Positions 54,418-63,917 of a DNA stretch of 64,000 bases are shown here, piece after piece. The DNA is taken from NCBI GenBank assembly GCA_030446715.1, contig JAUJMU010000001.1:124001-188000 (forward strand), in the 5' to 3' direction. The notes under the pieces are model-generated. The model was not told the DNA's origin, made no database searches, and saw only the letters and a list, made by a program, of their open reading frames with translations. Every line of letters starts with the position of its first letter. Within the stretch, counting starts at the first letter, position 1. The position numbers and the translations under genes are program-made. This DNA is from Cytophagales bacterium (GTDB lineage Bacteria; Bacteroidota; Bacteroidia; Cytophagales; 172606-1).

Positions 54418-55464
54418 TCAGCGTTTTTCCTCAATCTTTTTCACATCTGAGTGAATGTATATGTGCGTGGTATCACCCCGGTTTCCGTGGGCAGCTTCCG
54501 CGGCCCGGTCCTTCTTGCGGCCACCGGTCAGGAAGTTGAAGAACCAGCTCCGGTTCACTTTCTCGGTGGTACGGCCGAGGCTCTCGGCGGTGTACCTTAC
54601 ACGCAGCAGGGTTTCATCCACGTTGTCGGCCAGCAGGGTATCGGTAAGCAGGCGGCCAACGGTTCCCTGCCGGTTGTTGAGCTTGTGGCTGAAGTCTTCC
54701 AGTTCCCGGGCCACCCTTGCGGCCTTGTTGCCCGATGTCTGCAGGGTATCCATCAGTTGCGTAAAGTTAGTGGCCAGCTGGTCATCCATCACGAGGCGGC
54801 CCAGCGTGCCCTGTCCGCTCCGGATGCGGTTGCTCATGTGAGTAAAATCGCGGGTCAGGCCGGCTGCCGACTGCCCGGTCTGTTCCAGGCTGGTCATCAC
54901 CCGGGTGAACCGCTGGCCCATGCTGGTATCCGAAAGCAGCCTGCCCGCAACGCCCCGGCCGTTGCGCATGATCTGGCTGAGTTCGGCAAGGTTGGTCACC
55001 AGTTGCTCGGCCTTCTGGCCGGTATTGGTCAGGGTAGCCATCAGGGTTTCAATTTCTACCGGCTCTGCAGTGGCAATCTGGTCGTTGTCGGCGATGCCGG
55101 CTGTAGAGGCTCCGCCGCCTGATATTGTTACCACCTTATCGCCCATGATGCCTTCCGAACCAATGCTGGCTATGGCGTCTTTTTTGATGAACTGCGCGGC
55201 ATCCTCTTCAATGAGCAAAGTCACTTTCACGGCCGTATCGTTGAGCAGCGTGACTTGCTGCACCGTGCCTACGTTGATGCCAGAGAACCGTACACTGTTC
55301 CCCTGCTGGAGCCCGCTTACATTGTTGAATACAGCGTGAACGCGGGTGCGGGCACCGAACAGGTTTTGCCGGGCACCGATAAAATAAATGCCTGCAATCA
55401 TTATCATTAATCCGGCGGTTACAAATACGCCCACCTTTATCGTATGTTGAGTCTGTTTGTCCAT
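54418..55464 (-). CDS. MCE-domain protein (MlaD family)
   Basis: 348 residues. One N-terminal helix (about 10-29, VGVFVTAGLMIMIAGIYF), then an MCE domain (about 38-118, FNNVSGLQQGNSVRFSGINV, GSEGIMGDKVV) and a long helical coiled region with GRGVAGRLLSD/GQGTLGRLVMDD/RQGTVGRLLTD repeats. MCE proteins form rings that carry phospholipid between membranes. It follows the ATPase and permease genes in one operon. Confidence 0.9.
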   Translation of the reverse strand: MDKQTQHTIKVGVFVTAGLMIMIAGIYFIGARQNLFGARTRVHAVFNNVSGLQQGNSVRFSGINVGTVQQVTLLNDTAVKVTLLIEEDAAQFIKKDAIASIGSEGIMGDKVVTISGGGASTAGIADNDQIATAEPVEIETLMATLTNTGQKAEQLVTNLAELSQIMRNGRGVAGRLLSDTSMGQRFTRVMTSLEQTGQSAAGLTRDFTHMSNRIRSGQGTLGRLVMDDQLATNFTQLMDTLQTSGNKAARVARELEDFSHKLNNRQGTVGRLLTDTLLADNVDETLLRVRYTAESLGRTTEKVNRSWFFNFLTGGRKKDRAAEAAHGNRGDTTHIYIHSDVKKIEEKR

Positions 55465-55468
55465 TTTT

Positions 55469-55542
55469 TTAAGATTTTAGATGTGAGACCGGAGATGTGA
55501 GGCGGGAGAAGTCGCCTGAACGTTGCGTCTCCTGTCTGTTTT
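55469..55542. repeat. Degenerate GAGAC-type intergenic repeats
   Basis: AGATGTGAGACCGGAGATGT and GAGGCGGGAGAAG (55477-55510), then TGCGTCTCCTGTCTG (55523-55537) in the opposite sense, between the MlaD and MlaF genes. Confidence 0.6.
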
Positions 55543-56326
55543 ATTCAAAGTACGACCGGACCCACTCTTCGCCCGACGCTTCGAGTTCGTCGTAAGTGCC
55601 CTCGGCGCCAAAGCGGCCTTCGTTCAGAATTGCGATCCGGTTAGCCGTTATACGGGCACAAGGCATATCATGGGTAATGATTACCGAAGAAACCCCGAAA
55701 GTCTCGCGCATGTGCAGAATCAGTTCGCTGATTTCGCGGGAAGTAATGGCATCCAGACCCGTGGTTGGTTCGTCGTAAAGCACGATTTCGGGCTTCAGCA
55801 CCAGCGTACGCGCCAGGGCAATGCGTTTCTTCATGCCCCCCGACAGCTCGGCAGGCATTTTATGGATGGCCTCCAGCAGTCCTACGTGCTCCAGTACTTC
55901 GGCAATGGCGTCCTTCATCTCCCCCTTCGACATCGGATCGGGTTGGCGCCTGAGCGGAAACTCCAGATTCTCACGTACCGACATGGAGTCGTACAGCGCG
56001 CCGCCCTGAAACAGGAAGCCTACTTTGCGGCGGATTGCCATCCAGTCTTCCTCCCTGTCCAGCGCCATGATGTTCTGCCCCAGTACGCAGAGTTCTCCTT
56101 TGTCAGGGGGTATCAGCCCCACCAGGCATTTGATCAGTACGGATTTGCCCATGCCCGACCGCCCCAGCACCACCAGATTTTCACTCTTGTGCAGGTTAAA
56201 AGACAGGCCTTTCAGGATTTTGTTGCCGTCAAATGCTTTATGAATGTTATGCGCCTCAATCACCCGCGGGACACCGGTGTCCGTGCGTGGCTGCCGTTTG
56301 AAATATTTTGTTGCTGTTTCGCTCAT
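55541..56326 (-). CDS. ABC transporter ATP-binding protein (MlaF family)
   Basis: 261 residues. Walker A VLGRSGMGKSVL (about 53-64), Q-loop FLFQGGALYDSMSV, signature ELSGGMKKRIALAR (about 160-173) and Walker B IVLYDEPTTGLD (about 181-192) are intact. Powers lipid transport by MlaE and MlaD, encoded on either side. Confidence 0.92.
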   Translation of the reverse strand: MSETATKYFKRQPRTDTGVPRVIEAHNIHKAFDGNKILKGLSFNLHKSENLVVLGRSGMGKSVLIKCLVGLIPPDKGELCVLGQNIMALDREEDWMAIRRKVGFLFQGGALYDSMSVRENLEFPLRRQPDPMSKGEMKDAIAEVLEHVGLLEAIHKMPAELSGGMKKRIALARTLVLKPEIVLYDEPTTGLDAITSREISELILHMRETFGVSSVIITHDMPCARITANRIAILNEGRFGAEGTYDELEASGEEWVRSYFE

Positions 56327-56331
56327 ACGTG

Positions 56332-56429
56332 GTCAGACGTTAAATGGGAGACGTCAGACAGGAAACCGGAGATTGGCATTTGATTGTTATTCTTTTTGAT
56401 CTTATATCTCCAGTCTCCCGGCTGATGTC
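56332..56429. repeat. Degenerate GAGAC-type intergenic repeats
   Basis: TCAGACGTTAAATGGGAGAC and GTCAGACAGGAAACCGGAGA at 56332-56372, and ATCTCCAGTCTCCCGGCTGA at about 56406-56425 in the opposite sense, between the MlaF and MlaE genes. Confidence 0.6.
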
Positions 56430-57262
56430 TAGTAAAAGATCAGGTGGGTAATCTGCACGGCCACCAGGTCCATGATAAAGATCAGAAATGAGGCCGCCAC
56501 CACGGCTGAGTTGGCCGCCAGCCCCACACCGGCGGTGCCGCCCTGGGCATTGTAGCCCTTGTAACAGCCCACGATGCCGATGGCAAACCCGAACAGCACC
56601 GACTTGAACAGAGAGGAGAAAATATCGGGGAAGTCCGTAGCCGCGACCACCTTCTGCATGAACAACCGCATGGTCATATCACCCTCCAGATTCATGCCCA
56701 CCCACGCCCCGATCAGCCCGATACCATCCGCGTAGAACACGAGTATCGGCACCATCAGCGTAGTTGCCAGTACCCGGGTCACTACGGTGTAATTAAAGGC
56801 ATTGACGCCCGAAACGGCCATGGCATCCAGTTGCTCGGTTACTTTCATGGAACTGAGTTCGGCTCCGATCCCCGATCCCACCTTGCCCGCGCAGATCATG
56901 GCGGTCAGCACCGGCCCGATTTCCCGGATAATTGAAAAGCTTACCATAGCGGGGATGTAAAACTCGGCCCCGAATTCTACCATCGTAGGCCGGGCCTGCA
57001 GCGTGAGCACCAGCCCGATGATGAAGCCGGAAAGGCCCACCAGCGACAGCGAACGGACGCCCAGCTGGTATAGTTGATTCAGCGTTTCCTGCCATTCGAA
57101 GGGTGGCTTGAACAGATTGGTGAAGAACCGGCCCGTAAACTGCGCAAGGCCGCCAGCCGTGACAAAGAAGCCGGCCACCGACGAAGGCATCCAGCTCCAG
57201 GCAGTGCGGCTCTCCGTCAGCTGCTCCGGCGGAGAGTTTGTTTCTTTATTTCTATCTGACAT
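56429..57262 (-). CDS. MlaE-family lipid ABC permease
   Basis: 277 residues from the ATG at 57262; the frame is open far upstream but that part is not protein-like. Five or so hydrophobic helices with family motifs: SLVGLSGFIIGLVLTLQA, REIGPVLTAMICAGKVGSGI, and GCYKGYNAQGGTAGVG near the C-terminus. First gene of the operon permease-ATPase-MlaD that moves phospholipids across the envelope. Confidence 0.93.
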   Translation of the reverse strand: MSDRNKETNSPPEQLTESRTAWSWMPSSVAGFFVTAGGLAQFTGRFFTNLFKPPFEWQETLNQLYQLGVRSLSLVGLSGFIIGLVLTLQARPTMVEFGAEFYIPAMVSFSIIREIGPVLTAMICAGKVGSGIGAELSSMKVTEQLDAMAVSGVNAFNYTVVTRVLATTLMVPILVFYADGIGLIGAWVGMNLEGDMTMRLFMQKVVAATDFPDIFSSLFKSVLFGFAIGIVGCYKGYNAQGGTAGVGLAANSAVVAASFLIFIMDLVAVQITHLIFY

Positions 57263-57494
57263 AAAATGAGTACAAAAAAGAGGATAAAGTCTTGTACGGA
57301 AAACGGGGCAAGAGTTTTCACCAGGGAAGAGAGCAATGAGAAGCGGGAAGTGCGCCGTTCCCGGGTGACCGGAAGCAGCCGGGTAATTGACAGGCCGGAG
57401 GCCCTGCCGATAATCGTCACCCGGCCGGAGCCGGGCGGCTGCGGACGGTACCCAAAGGTCTGACAACGAGAAACGGATAACGAATAACCAACAA

Positions 57495-58790
57495 CTACCC
57501 TTCCTCTTCCTCCACCCGCACCAGCACTTTGTCAATCCGGTTGCCATCCATGTCGACAATCTCGAAGTGCATGCCGTTCCAGGAAAAGGTTTCGCCGGTT
57601 TTGGGAATCTGGCGGGCAATGTTGAAGATCAGTCCGCCAAGGGTGTGGAAGCCGGCCCGTTCTTCGGGGTCTATGTCGGGCAGCTCAAAGTAGGACACAA
57701 ACTCGTCAAACGGAATCAGGGCGTCGATCAGGTACGAACCGTCTTCCCGCTCCACAATTTCAGCATCCTCTTCCGCGGCTTCTTGCAGGTCGCCTACCAT
57801 GGCCTCAAAAAGGTCCTTCATGGAAACCAGGCCCTGCACGGTACCGAACTCATCCACCACCACGGCAATGCGGATTTTGTTGGCTTTAAACTGTTCAAGC
57901 ACCCGGAAGGCTTTCATGGTTTCAGGAATGAACAACGCCTTTTCTACCATGGCGTGCCAGTCTACCTGCTCATTCTGGAGGAGGGTCTGGAGGAATTTCT
58001 TGGTATTGATAATGCCGATCACATCATCCAGCGAGTTGCGGCAAACGGGAAAGTTGCTGTACTCCGACTGCAGAATGGTCTGCTTGATGCTTTCAAACTC
58101 GTCGTTGATGTCAATCCACTCCACGTCCAGCTTGTTGGTCATGATGGAACCGACGCGGCGGTCACTGAGGGCAAAAACGCGTTCCACGATGTCCTGCTCC
58201 ACTTCTTCAAACACGCCAAGGTTGGTGCCCTGGGCAATCAGTGAGGTTACCTCTTCTTCCGTCACGGCGGGCTCATCCGATGGTTTCAGCCGGAACAAGC
58301 GCAGCAGACCTTCCGTCGAGATGCTCAGCAGCCATACCAGCGGCGCGGTGATCTTCGAGATTACGTTCATGGGCCGTGCCATTACGGACGCAATGACTTC
58401 GGGATTATGCATGCCGAGCCGCTTGGGCACCAGTTCGCCCAGTACAAGGGAGAGGTAAGTGATAAAAAGAACGATCAGAAACACGGAAATGCCCTGGCTG
58501 TAGTTGTGGAGCTGCGGGATCCGGGCAATATGGGCGGCCAGCAGCTTCGACAGGTTGGCGCCGCTGAACACCCCCGTCAGGATGCCGATCAGGGTAATGC
58601 CGATCTGAACCGTGGAGAGAAAAGTATTGGGGGAATTGGCTAGTTCGAGGGCAGCTTCGGCTCCTTTGTTACCTTTCTGGGCTATGCTTTCCAGGCGCGA
58701 TTTCCGGGAGGAAACAATGGCTATTTCGGCCATTGAGAAGACTCCGTTGATGATCACTAAAAGAAGGATTATACCTATTTCCGAGCCCAT
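57495..58790 (-). CDS. CNNM/CorC-family membrane protein (HlyC/CorC)
   Basis: 431 residues from the ATG at 58790. N-terminal DUF21/CNNM membrane domain (about 1-185, IINGVFSMAEIAIVSSRKSR, VLGELVPKRLG), then two CBS domains (about 200-330) and a C-terminal CorC/HlyC domain (about 345-430, GGLIFNIARQIPKTGE). Linked to Mg2+/Co2+ transport or resistance. The 71 upstream codons in the same frame were rejected as start because they lack membrane-protein character. Confidence 0.93.
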   Translation of the reverse strand: MGSEIGIILLLVIINGVFSMAEIAIVSSRKSRLESIAQKGNKGAEAALELANSPNTFLSTVQIGITLIGILTGVFSGANLSKLLAAHIARIPQLHNYSQGISVFLIVLFITYLSLVLGELVPKRLGMHNPEVIASVMARPMNVISKITAPLVWLLSISTEGLLRLFRLKPSDEPAVTEEEVTSLIAQGTNLGVFEEVEQDIVERVFALSDRRVGSIMTNKLDVEWIDINDEFESIKQTILQSEYSNFPVCRNSLDDVIGIINTKKFLQTLLQNEQVDWHAMVEKALFIPETMKAFRVLEQFKANKIRIAVVVDEFGTVQGLVSMKDLFEAMVGDLQEAAEEDAEIVEREDGSYLIDALIPFDEFVSYFELPDIDPEERAGFHTLGGLIFNIARQIPKTGETFSWNGMHFEIVDMDGNRIDKVLVRVEEEEG

Positions 58791-59204
58791 GTGGGTTTTT
58801 AAACGTTGGCTTGCAGCGCAATATACTATAAAGGTGAAAATAAAGTTCGGATGATTCCGGTGGCGGCCGTTGTGCCGGCCCAGGCACCTGGACGGCGCTT
58901 GAAAAGCGGGCAGCCTTGCCAAAGGCAGTATTGGAATAATACCACAGTACACAGGACTGCCACCCCTATATGCAGCTCCTGATATTACACAGACTGCCCG
59001 CAATTCTCATGTAAGTTGGGTTACCTTATGCGAAGGTACTTTTACGAAAAACGGCTCACTAAAGTTGCCATTGCCTGTCACTTTTCGAACAAATTATTTG
59101 ATTTTTTGATGAAAATGAAGGGTTAACTGACAATTATGGGGTGGGCACTTGCAGGTTAAATGTCTATACAATTATTTCCAGAGTACTAAAACCAACCAGC
59201 ATGT
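58791..59204. other. 414-nt gene-free divergent region
   Basis: Between the divergent CorC-type gene and the secreted protein gene. No coding frame or clear hairpin; AT-rich segment 59085-59115 may hold a promoter. Confidence 0.4.
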
Positions 59205-61190
59205 ATGAAAAGTAACAAAAATTCACCAAAATCACTGTGTTCACCCCCCTCCCGCTCCGGACGCGGCGTCAGTCCGGTCAGATACAAGCAACTGGCAATT
59301 GTCCTAAATCTGATCTTGTGCAGCTGCTTTGGAGCACAGGCGCAGACGCCCTTTGTGACCGGTACCCGGACCGGCACCCTCCAGAACCAGGTTCCTTCCG
59401 ACAAGTGGCAGGAGCAGATCCTCAACCCCGACGGCAGCATCAACTGGGGCCAGTACAACTTCGTAGCTGCCAATTACAACCGCAGCGACATTCTCGATTA
59501 CCGGCTCGGACCGCGGTACAACTATTACCATTCCGGGGCCGGCAGCTTCCCTACGGCCCCTCAGACGGGCTCAGGCGGGTGGTTTCCCGGCCCTTATGAT
59601 TACGCCTCCACCGATCCGGCCCGCACCGACTGGCACCAGATGTCGGGCCAGCTGCTTTACGCACCGGATGCCGGCAACGACCCGGGCATGGCCCGGGCCC
59701 GCACCGGTACCACCATCTGCCTGTCCAATGGCCAGACGGTAAACGACCTCCGGATCGGCTGGACGCCCGACTACGGCAACTACTTCAACGAAAACCCCGA
59801 TGCTGCCACCCGGCAGGCGGCATGGCTGAGTGCTTCAGGCGGTAGCCTGCCCACACCGGCAATAGCCGTGGCACGGGCCAAATACATGGCCAGCATGTCG
59901 GGCATCAGCGTGTTCCGGAACGGAATTGTAGGCATTACCACCACCGGCAACGACCCCAACACCTGGAAGATCGACAACAATGATTACGGCACCTGGCGCA
60001 TTCAGCCCGAGTACCCGTTTGTGAAGCTGGCCAACGGCAAAGTGCCAACGGCCGTAGCCATGACCCTCAACCACGAGTTTGCCCTGGTGACTGTGTGGGA
60101 CACGATCAGCCGCAAGGGCCAGCTGGCCGTCATTTCCATCGAGAGCACCCTGCCCCGGGCCGACGCCTTCTACAGCGGCTCGCCTTACTACTGGGGTGTT
60201 CCGAATTACGGGCGGGTCAGCCGTCTGAAGCTGCTCGGGTACGTAGACCTGCCCGTAGCGGCGCCTACTTCAGTGCAGGCAACCGCTGATCTGGGCATTG
60301 CCATGGGCCGTACCGAAAACGGCGGCGACCAGGCCAGTGACCGGCCCGACTTCAGCCAGCAGGCTGAACGCGACCGGTGGTATAACTGGTCGGGCAACTA
60401 TTACCAGCAGACCTCCAAAGCCGGCTACGCAGTGATTGCCTCCCGGGCCGAAGACAAAGTGGTATTCGTAGACCTGCAGCCGCTGTATAGCTACCTGCGC
60501 GACATGATGTTTACGACTGCATCCAATTACTACGCTACCACCAGTACCGGCATGGGCGACAGCCAATGGCCGCATACGTTCAACCATGCACCGCAGCAAC
60601 GGCCGGTAGTAACGGCTAGCCTTCCCGTGCCGTCCCCAACGGCCGTGGCAGCCGGTTACCGCCGCGACGGTGCTTTCTTCTGGGACCAGAGCGATTACGA
60701 CGGCCACACTTTCGGCTCCACCGCCTACGTGGCTTCGATGGATGGCAGCCTGCGGTTGTTTGACGTGGGCATGCTCAATACCCACTCTTCGGGTACCAAG
60801 CCTGCCCCTTCCCTGACCCGTACGGTGACCATCGGCAAGAATCCAACCTTTATGGCCTACGGCGTGCAAGGTGGTCCTTCTACCAACAACCTGGTGATCA
60901 CCTGCCGGGGCGACCGGGCAGTGTACCAGGTCAGGCCGGATGGCAGCGTGGCACAGGTGCTGACAGACAGCCGCCTTCAGGATCCGGTAGCCGCCGAAGT
61001 CGCCTTCATGTGGCGCGGCTGCGGCGGGGTTGCTCTGGTATCGGTAATGGACTACAGCGGCAAGCAAGCGGTCAATTACGTAACCCGCCGGTACAACGGC
61101 TACAGCGGCACCGACACTGGTTTCCAGTTTGGCTTCGCCACTCCGGTACCGGGTATGCCTTTCATGTTTTCGGTAGCCGAGGTGTTGTAG
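59205..61190 (+). CDS. Secreted protein, unknown family (661 aa)
   Basis: The start is followed by a basic segment and a hydrophobic run (LAIVLNLILCSCFGAQAQ) ending about residue 47, a long signal peptide. The mature protein has repeated strand-turn blocks (VFRNGIVGITTTGNDPNTW, FALVTVWDTISRKGQLAVIS, GYAVIASRAEDKVVFVDL, TAYVASMDGSLRLFDVG) that suggest a beta-propeller. No T9SS sorting domain is visible at the C-terminus. It lies 138 nt before the PA14/ricin gene and may act with it on a surface polymer. Confidence 0.65.
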   Translation: MKSNKNSPKSLCSPPSRSGRGVSPVRYKQLAIVLNLILCSCFGAQAQTPFVTGTRTGTLQNQVPSDKWQEQILNPDGSINWGQYNFVAANYNRSDILDYRLGPRYNYYHSGAGSFPTAPQTGSGGWFPGPYDYASTDPARTDWHQMSGQLLYAPDAGNDPGMARARTGTTICLSNGQTVNDLRIGWTPDYGNYFNENPDAATRQAAWLSASGGSLPTPAIAVARAKYMASMSGISVFRNGIVGITTTGNDPNTWKIDNNDYGTWRIQPEYPFVKLANGKVPTAVAMTLNHEFALVTVWDTISRKGQLAVISIESTLPRADAFYSGSPYYWGVPNYGRVSRLKLLGYVDLPVAAPTSVQATADLGIAMGRTENGGDQASDRPDFSQQAERDRWYNWSGNYYQQTSKAGYAVIASRAEDKVVFVDLQPLYSYLRDMMFTTASNYYATTSTGMGDSQWPHTFNHAPQQRPVVTASLPVPSPTAVAAGYRRDGAFFWDQSDYDGHTFGSTAYVASMDGSLRLFDVGMLNTHSSGTKPAPSLTRTVTIGKNPTFMAYGVQGGPSTNNLVITCRGDRAVYQVRPDGSVAQVLTDSRLQDPVAAEVAFMWRGCGGVALVSVMDYSGKQAVNYVTRRYNGYSGTDTGFQFGFATPVPGMPFMFSVAEVL

Positions 61191-61328
61191 CTTCCGGCAG
61201 GCAGGTGTATTGAGACGGGAGATCTGAGACCCTGAGCCCTCCCTTAACCGCTCTAAGTGGATTCCACTACATCTCCTCTCTATTTGTCCATTCAGTTTCA
61301 ACCAACTATTGTCAATCATTCACCGGTA

Positions 61329-63118
61329 ATGAAAATCATAAATCTTTTTGATACTTCCCCTTCGCCTGCTTCGGGTGGAGGCAGAACAAGACAGGCTTTG
61401 CTGAGCCTGTTGTGCCTGCTACATCTCACCTTTGCCGCAGGCCAGACTACCTGGATGGGCATGACCTTCACGGTGGGCAGCACTCCCGTATCCATCAACT
61501 CGCTGGGCCGGCTGATGGCCCCCGGCAACTCGGCTTCGCATCAGCTGAAACTGGTGCAGGCCAGCGACGGAGAAGACGTGCCTGGCAGTGTCGTAAACCT
61601 TTCAATGGCCGGCGGCACGGTGGGTTCTTTTCAATATGCCTCTTTGCCGCGCACTGTAACGCTGCACCCCAATACCACCTACTACCTGGTGAGCAGCGAA
61701 ACCCAGGGGGCGACTCCTGGTACGGCGCTACCACCAGTGTATCTACTACTGAGGTAGCGGCCTGCAATGGCGGCGTATTCTGGGACGGAGGCGGCTGGAC
61801 CGTTCATGGCGGTTACAACAACATGTTTGTGCCGGTGAGCTTTACTTACGGTCCGCGTGACCCCGACAACGTCACGGACACCTCCAACGGCCTTGATTTT
61901 GCTTATTATGAGTTTAATACACTCTATAATCTGGGCGATCACTGGTGGCAGTACCTGCCGGAACTGAGTACCCTGTCGCCGCTGAGAACCGGCACCAAAT
62001 CAAACTTCGAAATTTCCGGCAACTCGCGTCCTGACAACTTCATCTTCCGCTTTACGGGCTACATTGATGTGCCGGCTACGGGTACTTATACCTTCTACAC
62101 TTTCGCCGACGATGCCTGCGACCTGTATATCGGCGGGGCGCTGGTGGTATTCAACAAATCGGTGCGTGAAGAGAGCGGCAAAATTGACCTGAAAGCTGGC
62201 AAACACGCCATCTCCGTCGTGTTCACCGAGTTACGCAGTGATCAGATTCTGCACCACGTCCGGTACGAAGGGCCGGGCGTAGTCAAACAGAACATTCCGG
62301 CCGGCCAGCTGCACCGCGGCGGTACCGTTTCTGCCGATCCGGCTCCGGTGGCAGCCGTTCCGGCAGAGCTAATGCAGCCGGCGCCAATCCCGGCTTCGGG
62401 AGGCTTCTCCGGTTTTTACCAGCTCACGGCAAAGCACAGTGGCAAAGTCGTTGACGTGGCCAACGAATCTACAGCCAACGGAGCCCGTGCATTCCAGTGG
62501 GTAAACAATGGTGGCCATAACCAGCACTGGTCGCTGCTGGACGCCGGCGACGGGTACTACCGGATCGTGGCCCGCCACAGTGGTAAATCTTTGAGTGTCA
62601 GCAACTCCATCGGCGAAACGCAGCAGTCCGACTACACCGGTGCCGATACCCAGAAGTGGCTGATAGAACCTGCCGGCGACGGATTCTATAAGCTTACCAA
62701 CAAAGGCACCGGGCGGGTACTCGACGTAGCGGGCATTTCTCAGGCCGACGGAGCCCGCATTCTCCAGTGGACCTACAACGGCGGCGACCATCAGAAGTGG
62801 CGGCTGGAACAGGTAAGCTCCGGTGCCAGAGCCGCGGCTGACAAGATGGACCCTGCTGCGTCTGACCCGCAGATTTTGATGTTCCCCAATCCGGCCACGG
62901 ACAAGGTACAGATCAACTACAATGCCGGGGCCGCCGGCAAGGGAAAGGTGACGGTATCCGATGCGGCTTCGCAGCAGGGTCTTACCCGCACCTACAGCCT
63001 GCAACCCGGCAGCAACGTACTCAACCTCGATGTAAGCAGCCTGAAAACGGGCATTTACTTCCTGCACTTTGCCGCTGACGGCAAGGAGGTAACCCGCAAG
63101 CTGGTGGTGGCGAAGTAA
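61329..63118 (+). pseudogene. T9SS protein with PA14 and ricin-type lectin domains, frameshifted
   Basis: The ATG at 61329 opens a frame with a signal peptide (ends TFAAGQ) to about 61706, where a GGGGG run (61706-61710) coincides with a frame change. Coding resumes as GDSWYGATTSVS and runs to 63118. Domains: PA14 (about 62030-62270, FRFTGYIDVPATGTYTFYTF), ricin-like QxW repeats (about 62400-62810, with HWSLLDAG, QKWLIEPAG, QKWRLEQ), and a T9SS sorting domain (LMFPNPATDKVQI, ending RKLVVAK). Intact length would be about 595 residues. A single added G would restore it, so this may be a sequencing indel rather than real decay. Confidence 0.75.
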
Positions 63119-63190
63119 GGCCAGCCATCCGCTGATTCAGGCGTCCGCGTCCGGGTCAGCGACCTGGTAAGAAAAATGGTGTACCTGAAA

Positions 63191-63225
63191 CAGCCCTGAC
63201 GCACCCTGTCAGGGCTGTTTTTTTT
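63191..63225 (+). terminator. Rho-independent terminator
   Basis: CAGCCCTGAC (63191-63200) pairs with GTCAGGGCTG (63208-63217), followed by T8. It ends the PA14/ricin gene. Confidence 0.9.
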
Positions 63226-63386
63226 GAAGATCCGCCTGACCTGTTGTTGTTTAACAGAAAAAGTCTTTTCAAAATACTTTCTGAGCAGGATCAGGCAAGG
63301 AAAATTCAATTTGTTTCGATCAGACGGGGCCTTTTTACGTATTCCTAAAGAAACAATATAATTTGTCAGACTTAAAAAAGAGTATC

Positions 63387-63917
63387 ATGAACCTGAAATC
63401 AATTAGTCTTTCGGCCATTGTCATATCATCCCTGGGCTTTTTCTCCTGTAACCGGACACCAGTCGCGGGTGCATACGGAACTGCCCAACCCTACGGAACG
63501 GGCCAGCCTTACGGCGTAAACCAGCCTTATGCTACAAATCAGGCCTACGGCAACACCACGCAAAGCACTGCCGTGGCCAATCTCAATACGGTAGAAACCC
63601 TTGACGCCGAAATAGACCGCCTGAAGAATGAGCGGCGGGAAATCAGGAACAGCCAGCAGGAAGACCGCATCAGCAACCGGGAGGCCCGTAATCTGCGCCG
63701 CGACAACAACACGCAGTTGAAAGCAGCCCGCAAACACCGGAGTGTGCTGAAAAGGGCACAGCGGCAGAGTAATCAGGCGGAAAGGGCCCGGCGGCAGGAA
63801 ATCCGCGCCCAGCGCCGGCTAGAACGGGCTCAGCGGAAAGCTGACCGGAAATCCCTGCAGTTGCAGCGGTCAAACCAGGACCTGCGGGATAATCGGATCA
63901 ACCGGAGCAATCAGTAG
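63387..63917 (+). CDS. Putative lipoprotein with PYG repeats and Arg/Gln-rich coil
   Basis: 176 residues from the ATG at 63387. The lipobox is SSLGFFSC (Cys about 21). Residues 28-60 hold a short repeat (QPYGTG, QPYGVN, QPYATN, QAYGN). The rest is an Arg/Gln/Glu-rich helical region (about 70-170) likely to form coiled coil. Very basic. Unknown function; perhaps nucleic-acid- or peptidoglycan-binding in the envelope. Confidence 0.6.
   Translation: MNLKSISLSAIVISSLGFFSCNRTPVAGAYGTAQPYGTGQPYGVNQPYATNQAYGNTTQSTAVANLNTVETLDAEIDRLKNERREIRNSQQEDRISNREARNLRRDNNTQLKAARKHRSVLKRAQRQSNQAERARRQEIRAQRRLERAQRKADRKSLQLQRSNQDLRDNRINRSNQ

Noticed and set aside
57263-57494. Extra gene between the MlaE and CorC-type genes
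   Set aside because: Open frames here are short, without start context or domain, and include the degenerate purine-rich sequence seen at other gene ends.
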